The position numbers were made by a program, and so were the translations under genes. A model generated the notes under the pieces. That model ran no database searches and was not told the origin of the DNA. It saw nothing but the letters and a program-made list of their open reading frames with translations. 32,440 nt of DNA from Bathymodiolus platifrons methanotrophic gill symbiont (GTDB lineage: Bacteria > Pseudomonadota > Gammaproteobacteria > Methylococcales > Methylomonadaceae): positions 1 through 32,440 of the forward strand of contig NZ_BDMN01000117.1 of NCBI RefSeq assembly GCF_002189065.1. Direction: 5' to 3'. Position 1 is the first letter of the stretch. The number at the start of each line of letters is the position of its first letter. Below are positions 18,051-26,665 of the stretch, one piece after another.

Positions 18051-18529
18051 TTATGCAAGTGCATCAATCAACTCATCGTAAGATAAACCTTTATCAGTCA
18101 GAACATCTAATAATATTTGAGTTGCCGCTTCCATGCCTTCATTGCTGTAATTCATTTCTTTCTCTTTATCACGCATCTGCTTATATAAAGGAGCAACAAC
18201 ATCATTTATAATTGCTGGATCGGAGCCTGTCTTTCAGCATGGTATCCATCTGCAGTGGGTGTAATATGCGCTAATACCCAGTAATGATCTCCATTCTTTG
18301 CTTTATTGATAACAAAGGCACGAATTTCCTTTCCCGAACTAATCGTATCCCAGACTAATTTAAAACAAGCACGCGGCATATCGTCATGACGGACAATATT
18401 GTGGTTAGCACCAACTAGCTCGTCTTCGCTATATCCTGCTACTTCTTGAAATACATCATTTGCCGAAGTAATAATGCCTTTCTTGTCGGTGTCACTGATA
18501 ATTGTTCCAGTATATGTAATTTCAGCCAT
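18051..18529 (-). pseudogene. PAS-domain protein, single-base frameshift
   Basis: The first 97 or so codons from ATG 18529 encode an Aer-like PAS domain (TDKKGIITSANDVFQEVAGYSEDELVGANHNIVRHDDMP, read here in two parts) expected to sense redox or a small ligand. At about 18219-18223 the frame breaks: after GYHAERQAP it runs into IQQL and a stop at 18206. Reading on one frame over continues the family end: DPAIINDVVAPLYKQM, then a helical tail, to TAA at 18051. Restoring one G (CCG GAT) would give an intact protein of about 158 residues. Either a recent mutation or a base-calling error; an RBS (GGGG) and two terminators are intact. Confidence 0.8.
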
Positions 18530-18740
18530 TTATTGTGCCCCTTTTATTGTTATTGGAATTCATCAGACGACAATTACCATTCTTCATCTAATGGAATAGG
18601 GATTCTAACTCTAGTGCACTGATAATTGCAAAACTTTTCTAAAAACAAACTCAATTCAAGCAAGAGAATACTTATACTATTTACAAAATTTCACTTTAAG
18701 TATCACAGGCAACCTACTATAAATAAAAATGTTTTCCGCA

Positions 18741-19412
18741 TTAGATTTCACAGATAAATTCCTCACTAAAAAGCTCAGGATCTAGCGTTTCCATATACGG
18801 AAAAACGGCCAACAAGGGCGCATTGATTGATAAACATAGCGACTGTATATTTTCATCTAGCATTAGCATATCCTTTTCTACACAGGAGGCAATCCAGCCC
18901 TGGCATTTCACTCCTGATTTTTGTAGCGCAGCAAATGTTGTCTTTGCCTGATTAATGCAGCCCAAGCGCATACCCACCACCAGAATAACCGGCAAATCTA
19001 GCTCCCGAGCTAAATCGGCCACATCCTGGTGAGCATTCAACGGCACCAACCAACCACCTACCCCTTCAACCAATACGACATCAGCAAGCTTCTCAATTTT
19101 CTGATATTTATCAATAATATTCTTCAGCACTATCTCAGCCCCAGCCTGCTCAGCCGCAATATGCGGAGAAACAGGCATTGCAAATGCATAAGGGTTAACA
19201 TCCTGATATGGCAAAGCCAGTGACGCATGCTGCTGTAGTAATAATGCATCTTCATTTTTCAACTGCCCGTCAATCCTTTCACAGCCTGATGCTACGGGCT
19301 TCATTCCTACAACTGTTTTCCCCTGATTTTTAAAGTACTGCATCAAAGCAATGGTACTCCAGGTTTTACCTATTCCCGTATCAGTCCCGGTTACAAAATA
19401 CCCTTGCGTCAT
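18741..19412 (-). CDS. bioD: Dethiobiotin synthetase BioD
   Basis: BioD closes the ureido ring of dethiobiotin from 7,8-diaminopelargonic acid, CO2 and ATP. The 223-residue product starts with the ATP loop GTDTGIGKT (about 8-16), then GMKPVASGC, and VEGVGGWLVPL in the middle; length is normal. Its ATG overlaps the bioC stop (ATGA), so the two are translationally coupled. It is the last gene of the biotin run. bioA, which provides its substrate, is not in the window. Confidence 0.97.
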   Translation of the reverse strand: MTQGYFVTGTDTGIGKTWSTIALMQYFKNQGKTVVGMKPVASGCERIDGQLKNEDALLLQQHASLALPYQDVNPYAFAMPVSPHIAAEQAGAEIVLKNIIDKYQKIEKLADVVLVEGVGGWLVPLNAHQDVADLARELDLPVILVVGMRLGCINQAKTTFAALQKSGVKCQGWIASCVEKDMLMLDENIQSLCLSINAPLLAVFPYMETLDPELFSEEFICEI

Positions 19413-20206
19413 ATATCGCCACCTACTTTTGCCTGTACATAAATAATTTCATAGCTCGCGGTAATCTTGCCATCGTCATCTTTAGGATAAGCTGCTACCA
19501 ATACCTGCAACTGACCTTTCGTCGTTAACGTCTTATTACGCGCCTGACTAACATTATGCGCCCCGATTCCTTTTAACTCTCGCATAAGCTCAATCACATC
19601 GTTATATTTAATCTGATAAACCCTGCTTTCTAACTGTACATCAACAAAACCTGCGGCTTGCAAATGCTGCTTAATTAAAGAAAGATTACAAAAATCATTT
19701 ACATGCGGATAATCATCCACAGCTGCCCACGCAGCCTTCAATTCACATAAAGCACTTTCGCCAAAGGTAGAAAATACAAACGATCCATTAGCTCGCAAGA
19801 CACGAAACACATCAGCAAACATTTCACCCAGCCCTTGGCACCACTGCAAGGCTAAATTAGACACCAGTCCATCAATACTATGACTGGCAAAAGGTAATTG
19901 CTCTGCATCAGCACAGACCAGAGGAATAGAGATATCATCCAGTCGTTGCCGTGCCTTCAATAACATCGGCATGGCAACATCTAAAGCTAGTATGTTTTCC
20001 AATAATGCTCGGTCACGCAATTGCTGAGTAAAAAAACCAGTACCACAGCCTACATCTACCACCATAGCCTCATGCGGCATGGCTAGCTTAGCTATTAATT
20101 CATGTCCAACCTTCCGCTGCAGGGTAGCCATTGCATCATAACTTTGCGCTGCATTAGCGAATGACTGTCTGATTTGCCTTTTATCCAGCGCAACATTAGT
20201 TTCCAT
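19409..20206 (-). CDS. bioC: Malonyl-ACP O-methyltransferase BioC
   Basis: BioC methylates malonyl-ACP, disguising it so that fatty acid synthesis can build the pimeloyl chain of biotin. The 265-residue product has the BioC-type N-terminus (VALDKRQIRQSFANAAQSYD), SAM-binding motif I VVDVGCGTGFFT (about 49-60) and the later segment VSNLALQWCQGL, typical of BioC. Ends with an ATGA overlap with bioD. Separated from bioH by 411 bases of repeats, unlike the tight bioF-bioH junction. Confidence 0.96.
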   Translation of the reverse strand: METNVALDKRQIRQSFANAAQSYDAMATLQRKVGHELIAKLAMPHEAMVVDVGCGTGFFTQQLRDRALLENILALDVAMPMLLKARQRLDDISIPLVCADAEQLPFASHSIDGLVSNLALQWCQGLGEMFADVFRVLRANGSFVFSTFGESALCELKAAWAAVDDYPHVNDFCNLSLIKQHLQAAGFVDVQLESRVYQIKYNDVIELMRELKGIGAHNVSQARNKTLTTKGQLQVLVAAYPKDDDGKITASYEIIYVQAKVGGDI

Positions 20207-20617
20207 TATTGAATTATGAAGTTATAAATTTAACCATTAGTATAAAACCGAACTATCAACTTAACACGGTTAACCGCTTTAAAAACAGCTAGGCCGTGGC
20301 TTTAGAGGTTGTGAAAGCATCTGCTTTTAGCCTCCCCCCTTGAGAAGGGGGATTGAGGGGGGGGATCGTATAAAAACATATGTCATTGATACTGTGTGAT
20401 TAGTTTTAATATATCAAACCTCCCCTAACCCCTCCTTAACTAAGGAGGGGAATTATGTTGAATACTTTCACTGTCTCTTTTGCCCGCCTTTAGGTGCTCA
20501 CTGGCATTGGCGGGCTAAAGCCGCGCCCTACTATTTTTAGACTTTGCGCGGCGACAGTTGTGGGTTTTATTCGGAAAAGCGGCTGTTAGAAAACCGCGGG
20601 CTAAAATAGATACTGCA
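20207..20617. repeat. Repeat-rich spacer between bioH and bioC
   Basis: No gene is seen in these 411 bases. They contain two C/G-rich palindromic units in inverted orientation, at about 20331-20365 (CCTCCCCCCTTGAGAAGGGG..) and 20418-20454 (ACCTCCCCTAACCCCTCC..), then GCCCGCC/GGCGGGC arms (20482-20488 and 20509-20515) with a CTAAAG centre beside them, and GCCGCGC/GCGCGGC (20520-20526 and 20546-20552). These look like several unrelated extragenic repeat families that collected in one place. Confidence 0.75.
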
Positions 20618-21415
20618 TTAAGCATTACAATCACTTCGCCGTGTAAAATCATGTATTAGAGCTAATAGCTGTTTTTGATCAGTAATAAAAGGTATATGAC
20701 CTGCTCCGGCAATAAGGTGCACTTCAAGCCGAGCTTGCAATAACTGGCACTGCTCACCCACACTCACCGGCACTAATGTATCTAGCTCCCCCAGGATCAT
20801 CATTACAGGAATCCTTAAACTACTTAAGATTTTTCTTTGATCAACTGCCTGCAGAATACCCAGACCAGCCATTAAAACTTCAGGGGAAGAGGGAGCGCAT
20901 TCCTGCAAAGCCTGCTTAATCTGCTTTAAGCTAGCTTTTTTATCATCCATCTCCTGCACCTGTATGCTCATAAAACGCAATAAAGTCGGCGCAGGATTTT
21001 TCTGTAAATTATTAGTAAATAATTGCAGAACATCTGCCTGCACCCCGGGCCAATTCTTAGTTTCCATAAAATGTGGATTACTGGCAATCAGCACTAATGA
21101 TTTAATTTTCTGTGGATATTTTTCCGCCAGGCGCAATGCAACATTCCCTCCTAACGACCATCCTATTAATACACATGCATGCTCAGGTAGCTGCGCATAA
21201 ACCGCATCCACAACTGACTCTAAAGTATAAGGGGTAATACTTGCGCTTAAGCCATGCCCAGGCAAATCCAGGCACATCACTTGATTCTGCCCTGCTAAAG
21301 CTTTAGCAAAATCACGCCATATCCCTGTGTGCATTGCCCAGCCATGTAGCATAACAATAGGTTCGCCATGCCCATAAACCTCTTTATGCAACTTATCTTG
21401 AAACCAAGCTGTCAT
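20618..21415 (-). CDS. bioH: Pimeloyl-ACP methyl ester carboxylesterase BioH
   Basis: BioH removes the methyl group from pimeloyl-ACP methyl ester, ending the BioC-initiated cycle. The 265-residue alpha/beta hydrolase has the oxyanion segment LHGWAMHTGIW, nucleophile S87 in GWSLGG, an acid in LGELDTLVP and the histidine in GAGHIPF. I place the start at ATG 21415, which overlaps the bioF stop as ATGA; a longer frame adds eight residues without an obvious ribosome site. It directly follows bioF. Confidence 0.95.
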   Translation of the reverse strand: MTAWFQDKLHKEVYGHGEPIVMLHGWAMHTGIWRDFAKALAGQNQVMCLDLPGHGLSASITPYTLESVVDAVYAQLPEHACVLIGWSLGGNVALRLAEKYPQKIKSLVLIASNPHFMETKNWPGVQADVLQLFTNNLQKNPAPTLLRFMSIQVQEMDDKKASLKQIKQALQECAPSSPEVLMAGLGILQAVDQRKILSSLRIPVMMILGELDTLVPVSVGEQCQLLQARLEVHLIAGAGHIPFITDQKQLLALIHDFTRRSDCNA

Positions 21416-22584
21416 GCAGGTAGACCTTCTAGTGCGCACAACAACTGATCAATATGCTGTTCAGTATGTTGCGCAGAAAAAGTAATGCGCAGGCGCGCAC
21501 TCCCCTCTGGCACTGTAGGTGGACGAATCGCACTGACCCACAATCCTTGTTGTAATAAATGCTCGCTGGCTTGCAGCGCCTGCAGACTATTACCTAGCAC
21601 TATCGGCTGGATAGCTGATTCAGACGGCATTAAATCCAGACCTATTTGCCTGGCCCCCGTTTGAAATCGTTGCACTAACATCTTTAATTTATCTCTACGC
21701 CAGCTATCATTAATAACAAATTGCAAACTTGTTCTTGTTGCAGCCGCAATTGCAGGCGGCAATGCCGTGGTGTAAATATAAGTTCTCGCTTTCTGAATTA
21801 AAGTTTCAATTATTACCTCAGAACCAGCAACAAACGCCCCACTAGTACCAAATGCCTTGCCTAATGTACCCACTAACACAGGTACTTGCTGCTGATTTAA
21901 CTGGCATTGCTCGACTAGCCCTGCACCGGTTGCTCCTAACCCGCCAAATCCATGCGCATCATCAACCATTAAATATGCTCCCTGTTGCTGCGCTAACTCT
22001 GACAGTGCCTCTAAAGGCGCATAATCGCCATCCATGCTAAATACGCCATCTGTGACAATCATTGCCTGCTGATCTGGCATAAGGCCATGCATTTTTGCTT
22101 GTAAATTATGCATATCATTATGCAAATAGCGCTTAAATTTAGCCCCTGATAATAAACCACCATCAAGCAATGAGGCATGATTTAATTTATCTTCGTAGAC
22201 AACACCACCCTTACCCATCAACGCGGCTATCACACCTAAGTTTGCCATATAACCAGTAGAAAACAATAACACACGCTCACGCCCGGTAAAATCTGCTAAT
22301 TCCTCTTCTAACGCATGATGCTCATAGCCATGCCCACAAACTAAATGTGCTGAGCCACTACCTACCCCATATTTATCAACCGCCTGTTTAAAGGATTCGA
22401 TAACTTGTGGATGATTAGCTAGACCTAAATAATCATTACTGCAAAAATTCAGTAGTTTACGCCCGTCAACCCGTAAATAGACCCCTTGTGCAGAATCGAT
22501 AATCCGCCTGGTACGATATAGATTAGCTTGCTTTAATTCATCAAGCGTTGCTAGTAAATTGTTTTGCTTTACCATGAAGGACAT
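21412..22584 (-). CDS. bioF: 8-amino-7-oxononanoate synthase BioF
   Basis: BioF is the PLP enzyme that condenses pimeloyl-ACP with alanine. The 390-residue product has the family marks FCSNDYLGLANHP, GSGSAHLVCGH, DDAHGFG and the PLP lysine in GTLGKAFGTSGA, ending in AIRPPTVPEGSARLR. Two possible starts lie close together (ATG 22584 and ATG 22575); both are inside an inverted repeat of the upstream spacer, and no strong Shine-Dalgarno is visible, so the exact N-terminus is open. Confidence 0.96.
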   Translation of the reverse strand: MSFMVKQNNLLATLDELKQANLYRTRRIIDSAQGVYLRVDGRKLLNFCSNDYLGLANHPQVIESFKQAVDKYGVGSGSAHLVCGHGYEHHALEEELADFTGRERVLLFSTGYMANLGVIAALMGKGGVVYEDKLNHASLLDGGLLSGAKFKRYLHNDMHNLQAKMHGLMPDQQAMIVTDGVFSMDGDYAPLEALSELAQQQGAYLMVDDAHGFGGLGATGAGLVEQCQLNQQQVPVLVGTLGKAFGTSGAFVAGSEVIIETLIQKARTYIYTTALPPAIAAATRTSLQFVINDSWRRDKLKMLVQRFQTGARQIGLDLMPSESAIQPIVLGNSLQALQASEHLLQQGLWVSAIRPPTVPEGSARLRITFSAQHTEQHIDQLLCALEGLPA

Positions 22585-22823
22585 GAAGACAATGAAGAAA
22601 GAGACAAAGTTGCCGAATAAGCTAATACCAGACGCTCTAATTAACCGAGAAAACTGGGGAGTAGGCTAAAGCCTACTCCCCCAAGTTTGTAAATTATTGA
22701 TTGTTAGATATGTGTTATCGGTTATTTAAGGGGCTCAAAGCATATTTGTAAGGAGCATTGTTGAGGCCTGGATAAAATAAAAGCAGCAAACCCTTCAGGT
22801 TCTTCATGCACTTCATGGTAAAA
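22568..22823. repeat. Inverted-repeat-bounded spacer between bioB and bioF
   Basis: TTTACCATGAAGGACATGAA (22568-22587) is repeated in inverted form at 22801-22823, 20 of 23 bases matching over the full arms. The 256-base segment also contains a perfect palindrome, GGGGAGTAGGC-TAAA-GCCTACTCCCC (22656-22681). The left arm covers the bioF start codons. It could be a miniature mobile element or two copies of a short ATGAAG-type repeat; no target duplication is obvious. Confidence 0.6.
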
Positions 22824-22843
22824 GTAACAATTCAACAACATTG

Positions 22844-22868
22844 CCGGAAAACGCTGCGCTATTCCGGC
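22844..22868. repeat. REP-like palindrome downstream of bioB
   Basis: GCCGGAA at the left and TTCCGGC at the right form the arms of a hairpin with an ACGCTGCGCTA-type loop, just 13 bases beyond the bioB stop. The layout resembles extragenic GCCGGA repeats of gammaproteobacteria. It may protect or end the bioB transcript. Confidence 0.6.
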
Positions 22869-22881
22869 CTACGGTTTACGG

Positions 22882-23865
22882 TTACGCGTAACTCGACCCT
22901 GCAGAGCGCACACCTAATCGATCAAATAAAGCTAGATCATGGTTAGTCATTGGGTTATCCGTAGTTAATAACTTATCACCATAAAAAATAGAGTTCGCAC
23001 CGGCAAAAAAGCATAATGCCTGCATTTCATCTGACATATCAGTGCGCCCGGCAGATAGTCTAACGCGCGACTCAGGCATGAGTATGCGTGCCACGGCAAT
23101 CATACGAATAAACATAAAAGGATCAAGTTGCTCGCTACCCATTAAAGGAGTCCCTTCTACTTGCACCAACATATTGATTGGCACACTTTCCGGGTGTTTA
23201 GGTAAATTAGCCAATTCGATCAGTAAATTCGCTCGATCAGTATCATTTTCCCCCATACCCACAATACCGCCACAACAAACATTGATACCAGCATCACGTA
23301 CACGCCCTAAGGTATCTAAACGGTCCTGATAAGTTCTAGTGGTAATTACTTCTGAATAGTAATCTTCCGAGGTATCCAGGTTATGGTTGTAGTAATCCAG
23401 CCCCCCTTCTTTTAAGGTTTGAGTTTGCTGGTCAGTTAACATACCTAAGGTCACACAGGTTTCCATACCCATTGCTTTTACCCCTTGTACCATTTCTACA
23501 ACACGCTCTATATCCTTATCCTTAGGGCTCCTCCAGGCAGCTCCCATACAAAAACGTGATGCACCTTGATCTTTTGCTTGTTGCGCTGACTTTAAGACTT
23601 CATCTACCGGCATTAATGCTTCAGGTGTTAAATCCGAATCATAGCGCGCACTTTGCGGGCAATAACCACAATCTTCTGAACACGACCCCGTCTTAATACT
23701 TAACAGACTGCTTATTTGCACTTCGTTAGGATCAAAATGCGAACGATGAATAGTTTGCGCTTGAAAAAGCAGATCATTAAACGGCTGGTTAAACAAAGAT
23801 TTCACTTCCTCTAACTGCCAATCATGGCGTAATATTGAATCATTACTTACTAAAACGGATGACAT
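22882..23865 (-). CDS. bioB: Biotin synthase BioB
   Basis: BioB is the radical-SAM enzyme that inserts sulfur into dethiobiotin. The 327-residue product from ATG 23865 (GGAG nine bases upstream) has the SAM cluster motif [11 protein letters not shown] (C62, C66, C69), the [12 protein letters not shown] segment and the Fe2S2-site region, with a normal length. A longer frame back to 23970 adds 35 residues not typical of the family. It diverges from comF across 66 bases and is separated from bioF by 297 bases of repeats. Confidence 0.98.
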   Translation of the reverse strand: MSSVLVSNDSILRHDWQLEEVKSLFNQPFNDLLFQAQTIHRSHFDPNEVQISSLLSIKTGSCSEDCGYCPQSARYDSDLTPEALMPVDEVLKSAQQAKDQGASRFCMGAAWRSPKDKDIERVVEMVQGVKAMGMETCVTLGMLTDQQTQTLKEGGLDYYNHNLDTSEDYYSEVITTRTYQDRLDTLGRVRDAGINVCCGGIVGMGENDTDRANLLIELANLPKHPESVPINMLVQVEGTPLMGSEQLDPFMFIRMIAVARILMPESRVRLSAGRTDMSDEMQALCFFAGANSIFYGDKLLTTDNPMTNHDLALFDRLGVRSAGSSYA

Positions 23866-23931
23866 TCTGTTAATCTCCAAAGCCTGGATTATCCTGGAAA
23901 AATCGATTAAGCAAAAACTAATCAACCTAAC

Positions 23932-24642
23932 ATGATGAAAACGGTAAACAACTGGATTAATATTATACAATATAGTTTGCTTCCGGCTAGCTGTATCTTA
24001 TGTGGAAACCGGGGCATGCAAGATATGGGTCTGTGTCAGCCCTGCTATAACGGACTATTGACAGTGAAGAGTCATTGCTTTTGTTGTGCAAAGCAATTTG
24101 AAAGCGATAGCTCGAACCTGCAATTATGCGGTGACTGCCAGAAAAATCCCCCGGCTTTTGACAGAACCTATGCCCCGTTTGCACATCAGGGAGCAATACG
24201 TTACCTAATAAATCAATGTAAATTTAATGGTGCGTATAAAAACTCTCGTTTATTAGGCCTACTTCTCGGGAAGCACCTAACTAACAATGCCGAACTTCCC
24301 GAACTCATTATTCCCGTTCCATTACACCCGAAACGCTATCAACAAAGAGGTTTCAATCAGACGCTGGAAATTGCTAAAATTATTGCCCAGCAACACTCTA
24401 TCCCTATTGATAATGCCTGCTGTCTGCATATAAAAAATACGCCACATCAAATCTCCCTAACGGGAAAACAACGACATAAAAATATTAAAAATGCTTTTCA
24501 GATGGTAGCAAGGCCTAACGCTGAGCATATTGCCATTCTGCATGATGTAATGACGACAGGCGCAACAGCAAATGAGCTAGCCAAAACGATAAAAGCTACC
24601 GGGGTCAATCGCGTAGATGTCTGGGTTTGCGCTCGCGCATAA
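23932..24642 (+). CDS. ComF family phosphoribosyltransferase-like protein
   Basis: ComF/GntX proteins combine a zinc-ribbon-like head with a phosphoribosyltransferase fold; some are needed for DNA uptake or for using DNA as a nutrient. The 236-residue product has cysteine pairs C21/C24 and C35/C38, then C49, C51/C52, C66 and C69, and the PRPP-loop-like [15 protein letters not shown] near the end, with [15 protein letters not shown] in the middle. It stands opposite bioB, a common gammaproteobacterial arrangement. Its last 38 bases overlap the 3' end of waaA on the other strand. Confidence 0.93.
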   Translation: MMKTVNNWINIIQYSLLPASCILCGNRGMQDMGLCQPCYNGLLTVKSHCFCCAKQFESDSSNLQLCGDCQKNPPAFDRTYAPFAHQGAIRYLINQCKFNGAYKNSRLLGLLLGKHLTNNAELPELIIPVPLHPKRYQQRGFNQTLEIAKIIAQQHSIPIDNACCLHIKNTPHQISLTGKQRHKNIKNAFQMVARPNAEHIAILHDVMTTGATANELAKTIKATGVNRVDVWVCARA

Positions 24643-25906
24643 AATTTTCAATAACAGCCACGGTTCTTTCTAGCGCACCTCTATTTTGCTTTACAAAAGC
24701 ACGTCCGGCATTTATCAATAACTCTTTTTCCCGTGTCTGACTCAAAATAAGTGTTACGTTATCAACAATATCCGCATCATTAAAGCACTGTATAGCCCCT
24801 TTGGCATCCAGCAATTGCTGGGCAAGCATTTCAGAGTTTTTCATATAAGGCCCAAACAATACGGGCACATCAAGCAAAATCGGCTCAAAAATATTATGCC
24901 CACCTATAGGCACCATACTGCCGGCAACAAAACTACAATCAGCAACTGCATACATCTGCTTCAGTTCACCGATGGTATCCACTAAAAATACATCAGTGGA
25001 TGCTGTACATGGTCTTTCTTCTGTGCGCCGGACTACATTAAGTTTATCCACTAAACATAATTTAATAATTTCATCTGTACGTTTTGGCTGGCGCGGCACT
25101 AAAACTAATAACAACTCAGGAAATCGTTGCTTTAAACTTTTATAACCATTTAAAAATATCTCTTCCTCTCCCTGATGAGTACTTCCAACCACTAAAACCA
25201 TGCGCTCAGGAAATAGCTTTTGTTTTATATCAAATGCCTGAATTTTAGTTGACTCAGGGATAGCCATATCTAATTTAATATTCCCTGTGACAGTAATTTT
25301 TTCAGCACTCACTCCAATATCCTGATAGCGGCGTGCATCAAGCTCTGTCTGCACAATCACCGCATTAACTCCCGAGAAAACGTTTTCCAGGAAAAATTTG
25401 AATTTCAAGTACCCTTTGGTTGATTTTTCAGATAATCTGGCATTAACAATAAAAAAAGGTATCGAATTTTCTGCACATTTTGAGATCAGTACTGGCCAGA
25501 TTTCAGTCTCCATAATGACCGCCATCCTAGGCTGAAAATGCCTAACAAAGCGCCCCACTGCATCTGGTATATCTAATGGCAAATAGACATGCTCAACTCT
25601 ATCACCCTGCAATGCATGGACACGCTGGTATCCAGGCTCTGTACTTGTGGTAACCAGAACTTTATAAGAGGAATTATCTCGAAAATAATTAATTAGAACA
25701 TTGGCTGCTTCGACTTCACCGACTGAGGCGGCATGCAACCAGATAACTTGCTGAGTATGTTTTTTTGTATAAAACCCGAAAAACTCTTTCCATCGAGCAT
25801 GATAATCTTTCTTGTTTAAGCCTCTTAGATAATGAAAAACGGCCCAGAAAGGAATTAATAAATAGAATAAAGCAACATAGAAATAATACATATCGTAAAT
25901 ATCCAC
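24605..25906 (-). CDS. waaA: 3-deoxy-D-manno-octulosonic acid transferase WaaA (KdtA)
   Basis: WaaA transfers Kdo from CMP-Kdo to lipid A precursor at the inner membrane, an essential step of LPS synthesis. The 433-residue product has an N-terminal membrane anchor (about 5-25), the acceptor-binding HAASVGEVEAANVLI, METEIWPVLI, VGSTHQGEEEIFL and the GT-B C-terminal FVAGSMVPIGGHNIFEP. Length is normal. The start could also be ATG 25891 (codon 6). Tail-to-tail overlap with comF. Confidence 0.96.
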   Translation of the reverse strand: MDIYDMYYFYVALFYLLIPFWAVFHYLRGLNKKDYHARWKEFFGFYTKKHTQQVIWLHAASVGEVEAANVLINYFRDNSSYKVLVTTSTEPGYQRVHALQGDRVEHVYLPLDIPDAVGRFVRHFQPRMAVIMETEIWPVLISKCAENSIPFFIVNARLSEKSTKGYLKFKFFLENVFSGVNAVIVQTELDARRYQDIGVSAEKITVTGNIKLDMAIPESTKIQAFDIKQKLFPERMVLVVGSTHQGEEEIFLNGYKSLKQRFPELLLVLVPRQPKRTDEIIKLCLVDKLNVVRRTEERPCTASTDVFLVDTIGELKQMYAVADCSFVAGSMVPIGGHNIFEPILLDVPVLFGPYMKNSEMLAQQLLDAKGAIQCFNDADIVDNVTLILSQTREKELLINAGRAFVKQNRGALERTVAVIENFMRERKPRHLRD

Positions 25907-26123
25907 GCCTAAGCGGCAGCTAATACCTAAAGAAAGGTACGAACGGAGGGTAAAGTATATTCGAGTGATATACTAAAAAAATGCTAGCAAATCAAGACTC
26001 AGAACTTAAAAGAAAATAGCACCAAGTTCCTCACCTAATGTAATCTAAGCTTCAACTAAATAAACAGCTTATGACACACCGTAGGTTTGAACTTATTCGT
26101 ACCTACAAAAAATCAGTAAAATC

Positions 26124-26152
26124 CACTGATATGGAGTTGCACCATATCAGTG
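26124..26152 (-). terminator. Hairpin terminator after rplI
   Basis: CACTGATATGG (26124-26134) pairs perfectly with CCATATCAGTG (26142-26152); on the minus strand a T-rich stretch (GATTTTACTGATTTTTTG) follows. It lies 20 bases beyond the rplI stop. The remaining intergenic bases up to waaA (25907-26123) are AT-rich, with only a 9-base inverted repeat (AGGTACGAA) near both ends. Confidence 0.75.
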
Positions 26153-26171
26153 AATTTAAACAGCAAAAGAT

Positions 26172-26621
26172 CTAGTCTTCTGCAACAACCTGAACATTCA
26201 CTGCAACAGTTACATCAGCATGTAAATTTACGTCGATATTATATTCACCAATCTGGCGAATAATACCTTCTGGCAAGCGTATTTCGCTTTTATCAACTGC
26301 TGCGCCAGCTGCTGTTATCGCATCAGCAATATCAACAGTGCCCACAGAGCCAAATAACTTACCTTCTTCACCTGCTTTATGCGCAATAACAACTTCGACT
26401 TTAGCCAAAGCATCAGCTCTTTTCTGAGCTGCTGATAGTTTCTCAGCTGCAGCTCTTTCAAGTTCTGCTCTACGCGACTCAAATTCTGCAATTTTTTCTT
26501 TAGTCGCCATAACGGCTTTTCTTTGTGGAACCAGAAAATTTCTAGCAAATCCTGATTTCACGTTTACTTTATCGCCTAGATTACCCAGGTTTACAACTTT
26601 CTCAAGAAGGATAACTTCCAT
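26172..26621 (-). CDS. rplI: 50S ribosomal protein bL9
   Basis: bL9 binds 23S rRNA domain V and projects from the L1 side of the ribosome. The 149-residue product has the N-terminal signature [24 protein letters not shown] (given here in short: [14 protein letters not shown]) with FARNFLVPQ, the long central helix ([18 protein letters not shown]) and the C-terminal domain with [16 protein letters not shown]. Standard length and last gene of the rpsF-rpsR-DUF2232-rplI unit. Confidence 0.98.
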   Translation of the reverse strand: MEVILLEKVVNLGNLGDKVNVKSGFARNFLVPQRKAVMATKEKIAEFESRRAELERAAAEKLSAAQKRADALAKVEVVIAHKAGEEGKLFGSVGTVDIADAITAAGAAVDKSEIRLPEGIIRQIGEYNIDVNLHADVTVAVNVQVVAED

Positions 26622-26665
26622 CTTTAAATCCTCATAGTTATCGGTGTACCGATTTCACAGTACAT

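Noticed and set aside
18206-18230. Programmed ribosomal frameshift in the PAS gene
   Set aside because: No slippery heptamer or following stem was seen at the break; a single-base deletion is simpler.
20331-20454. Repeats as a CRISPR array
   Set aside because: Only two degenerate, inverted, G/C-rich copies without regular spacers or cas genes.
23866-23931. Search for a BirA (biotin repressor) operator between bioB and comF
   Set aside because: Only weak GATTA/TAATC arms are present; nothing close to the long TTGTAAACC-type dyad could be read, so no operator is claimed.
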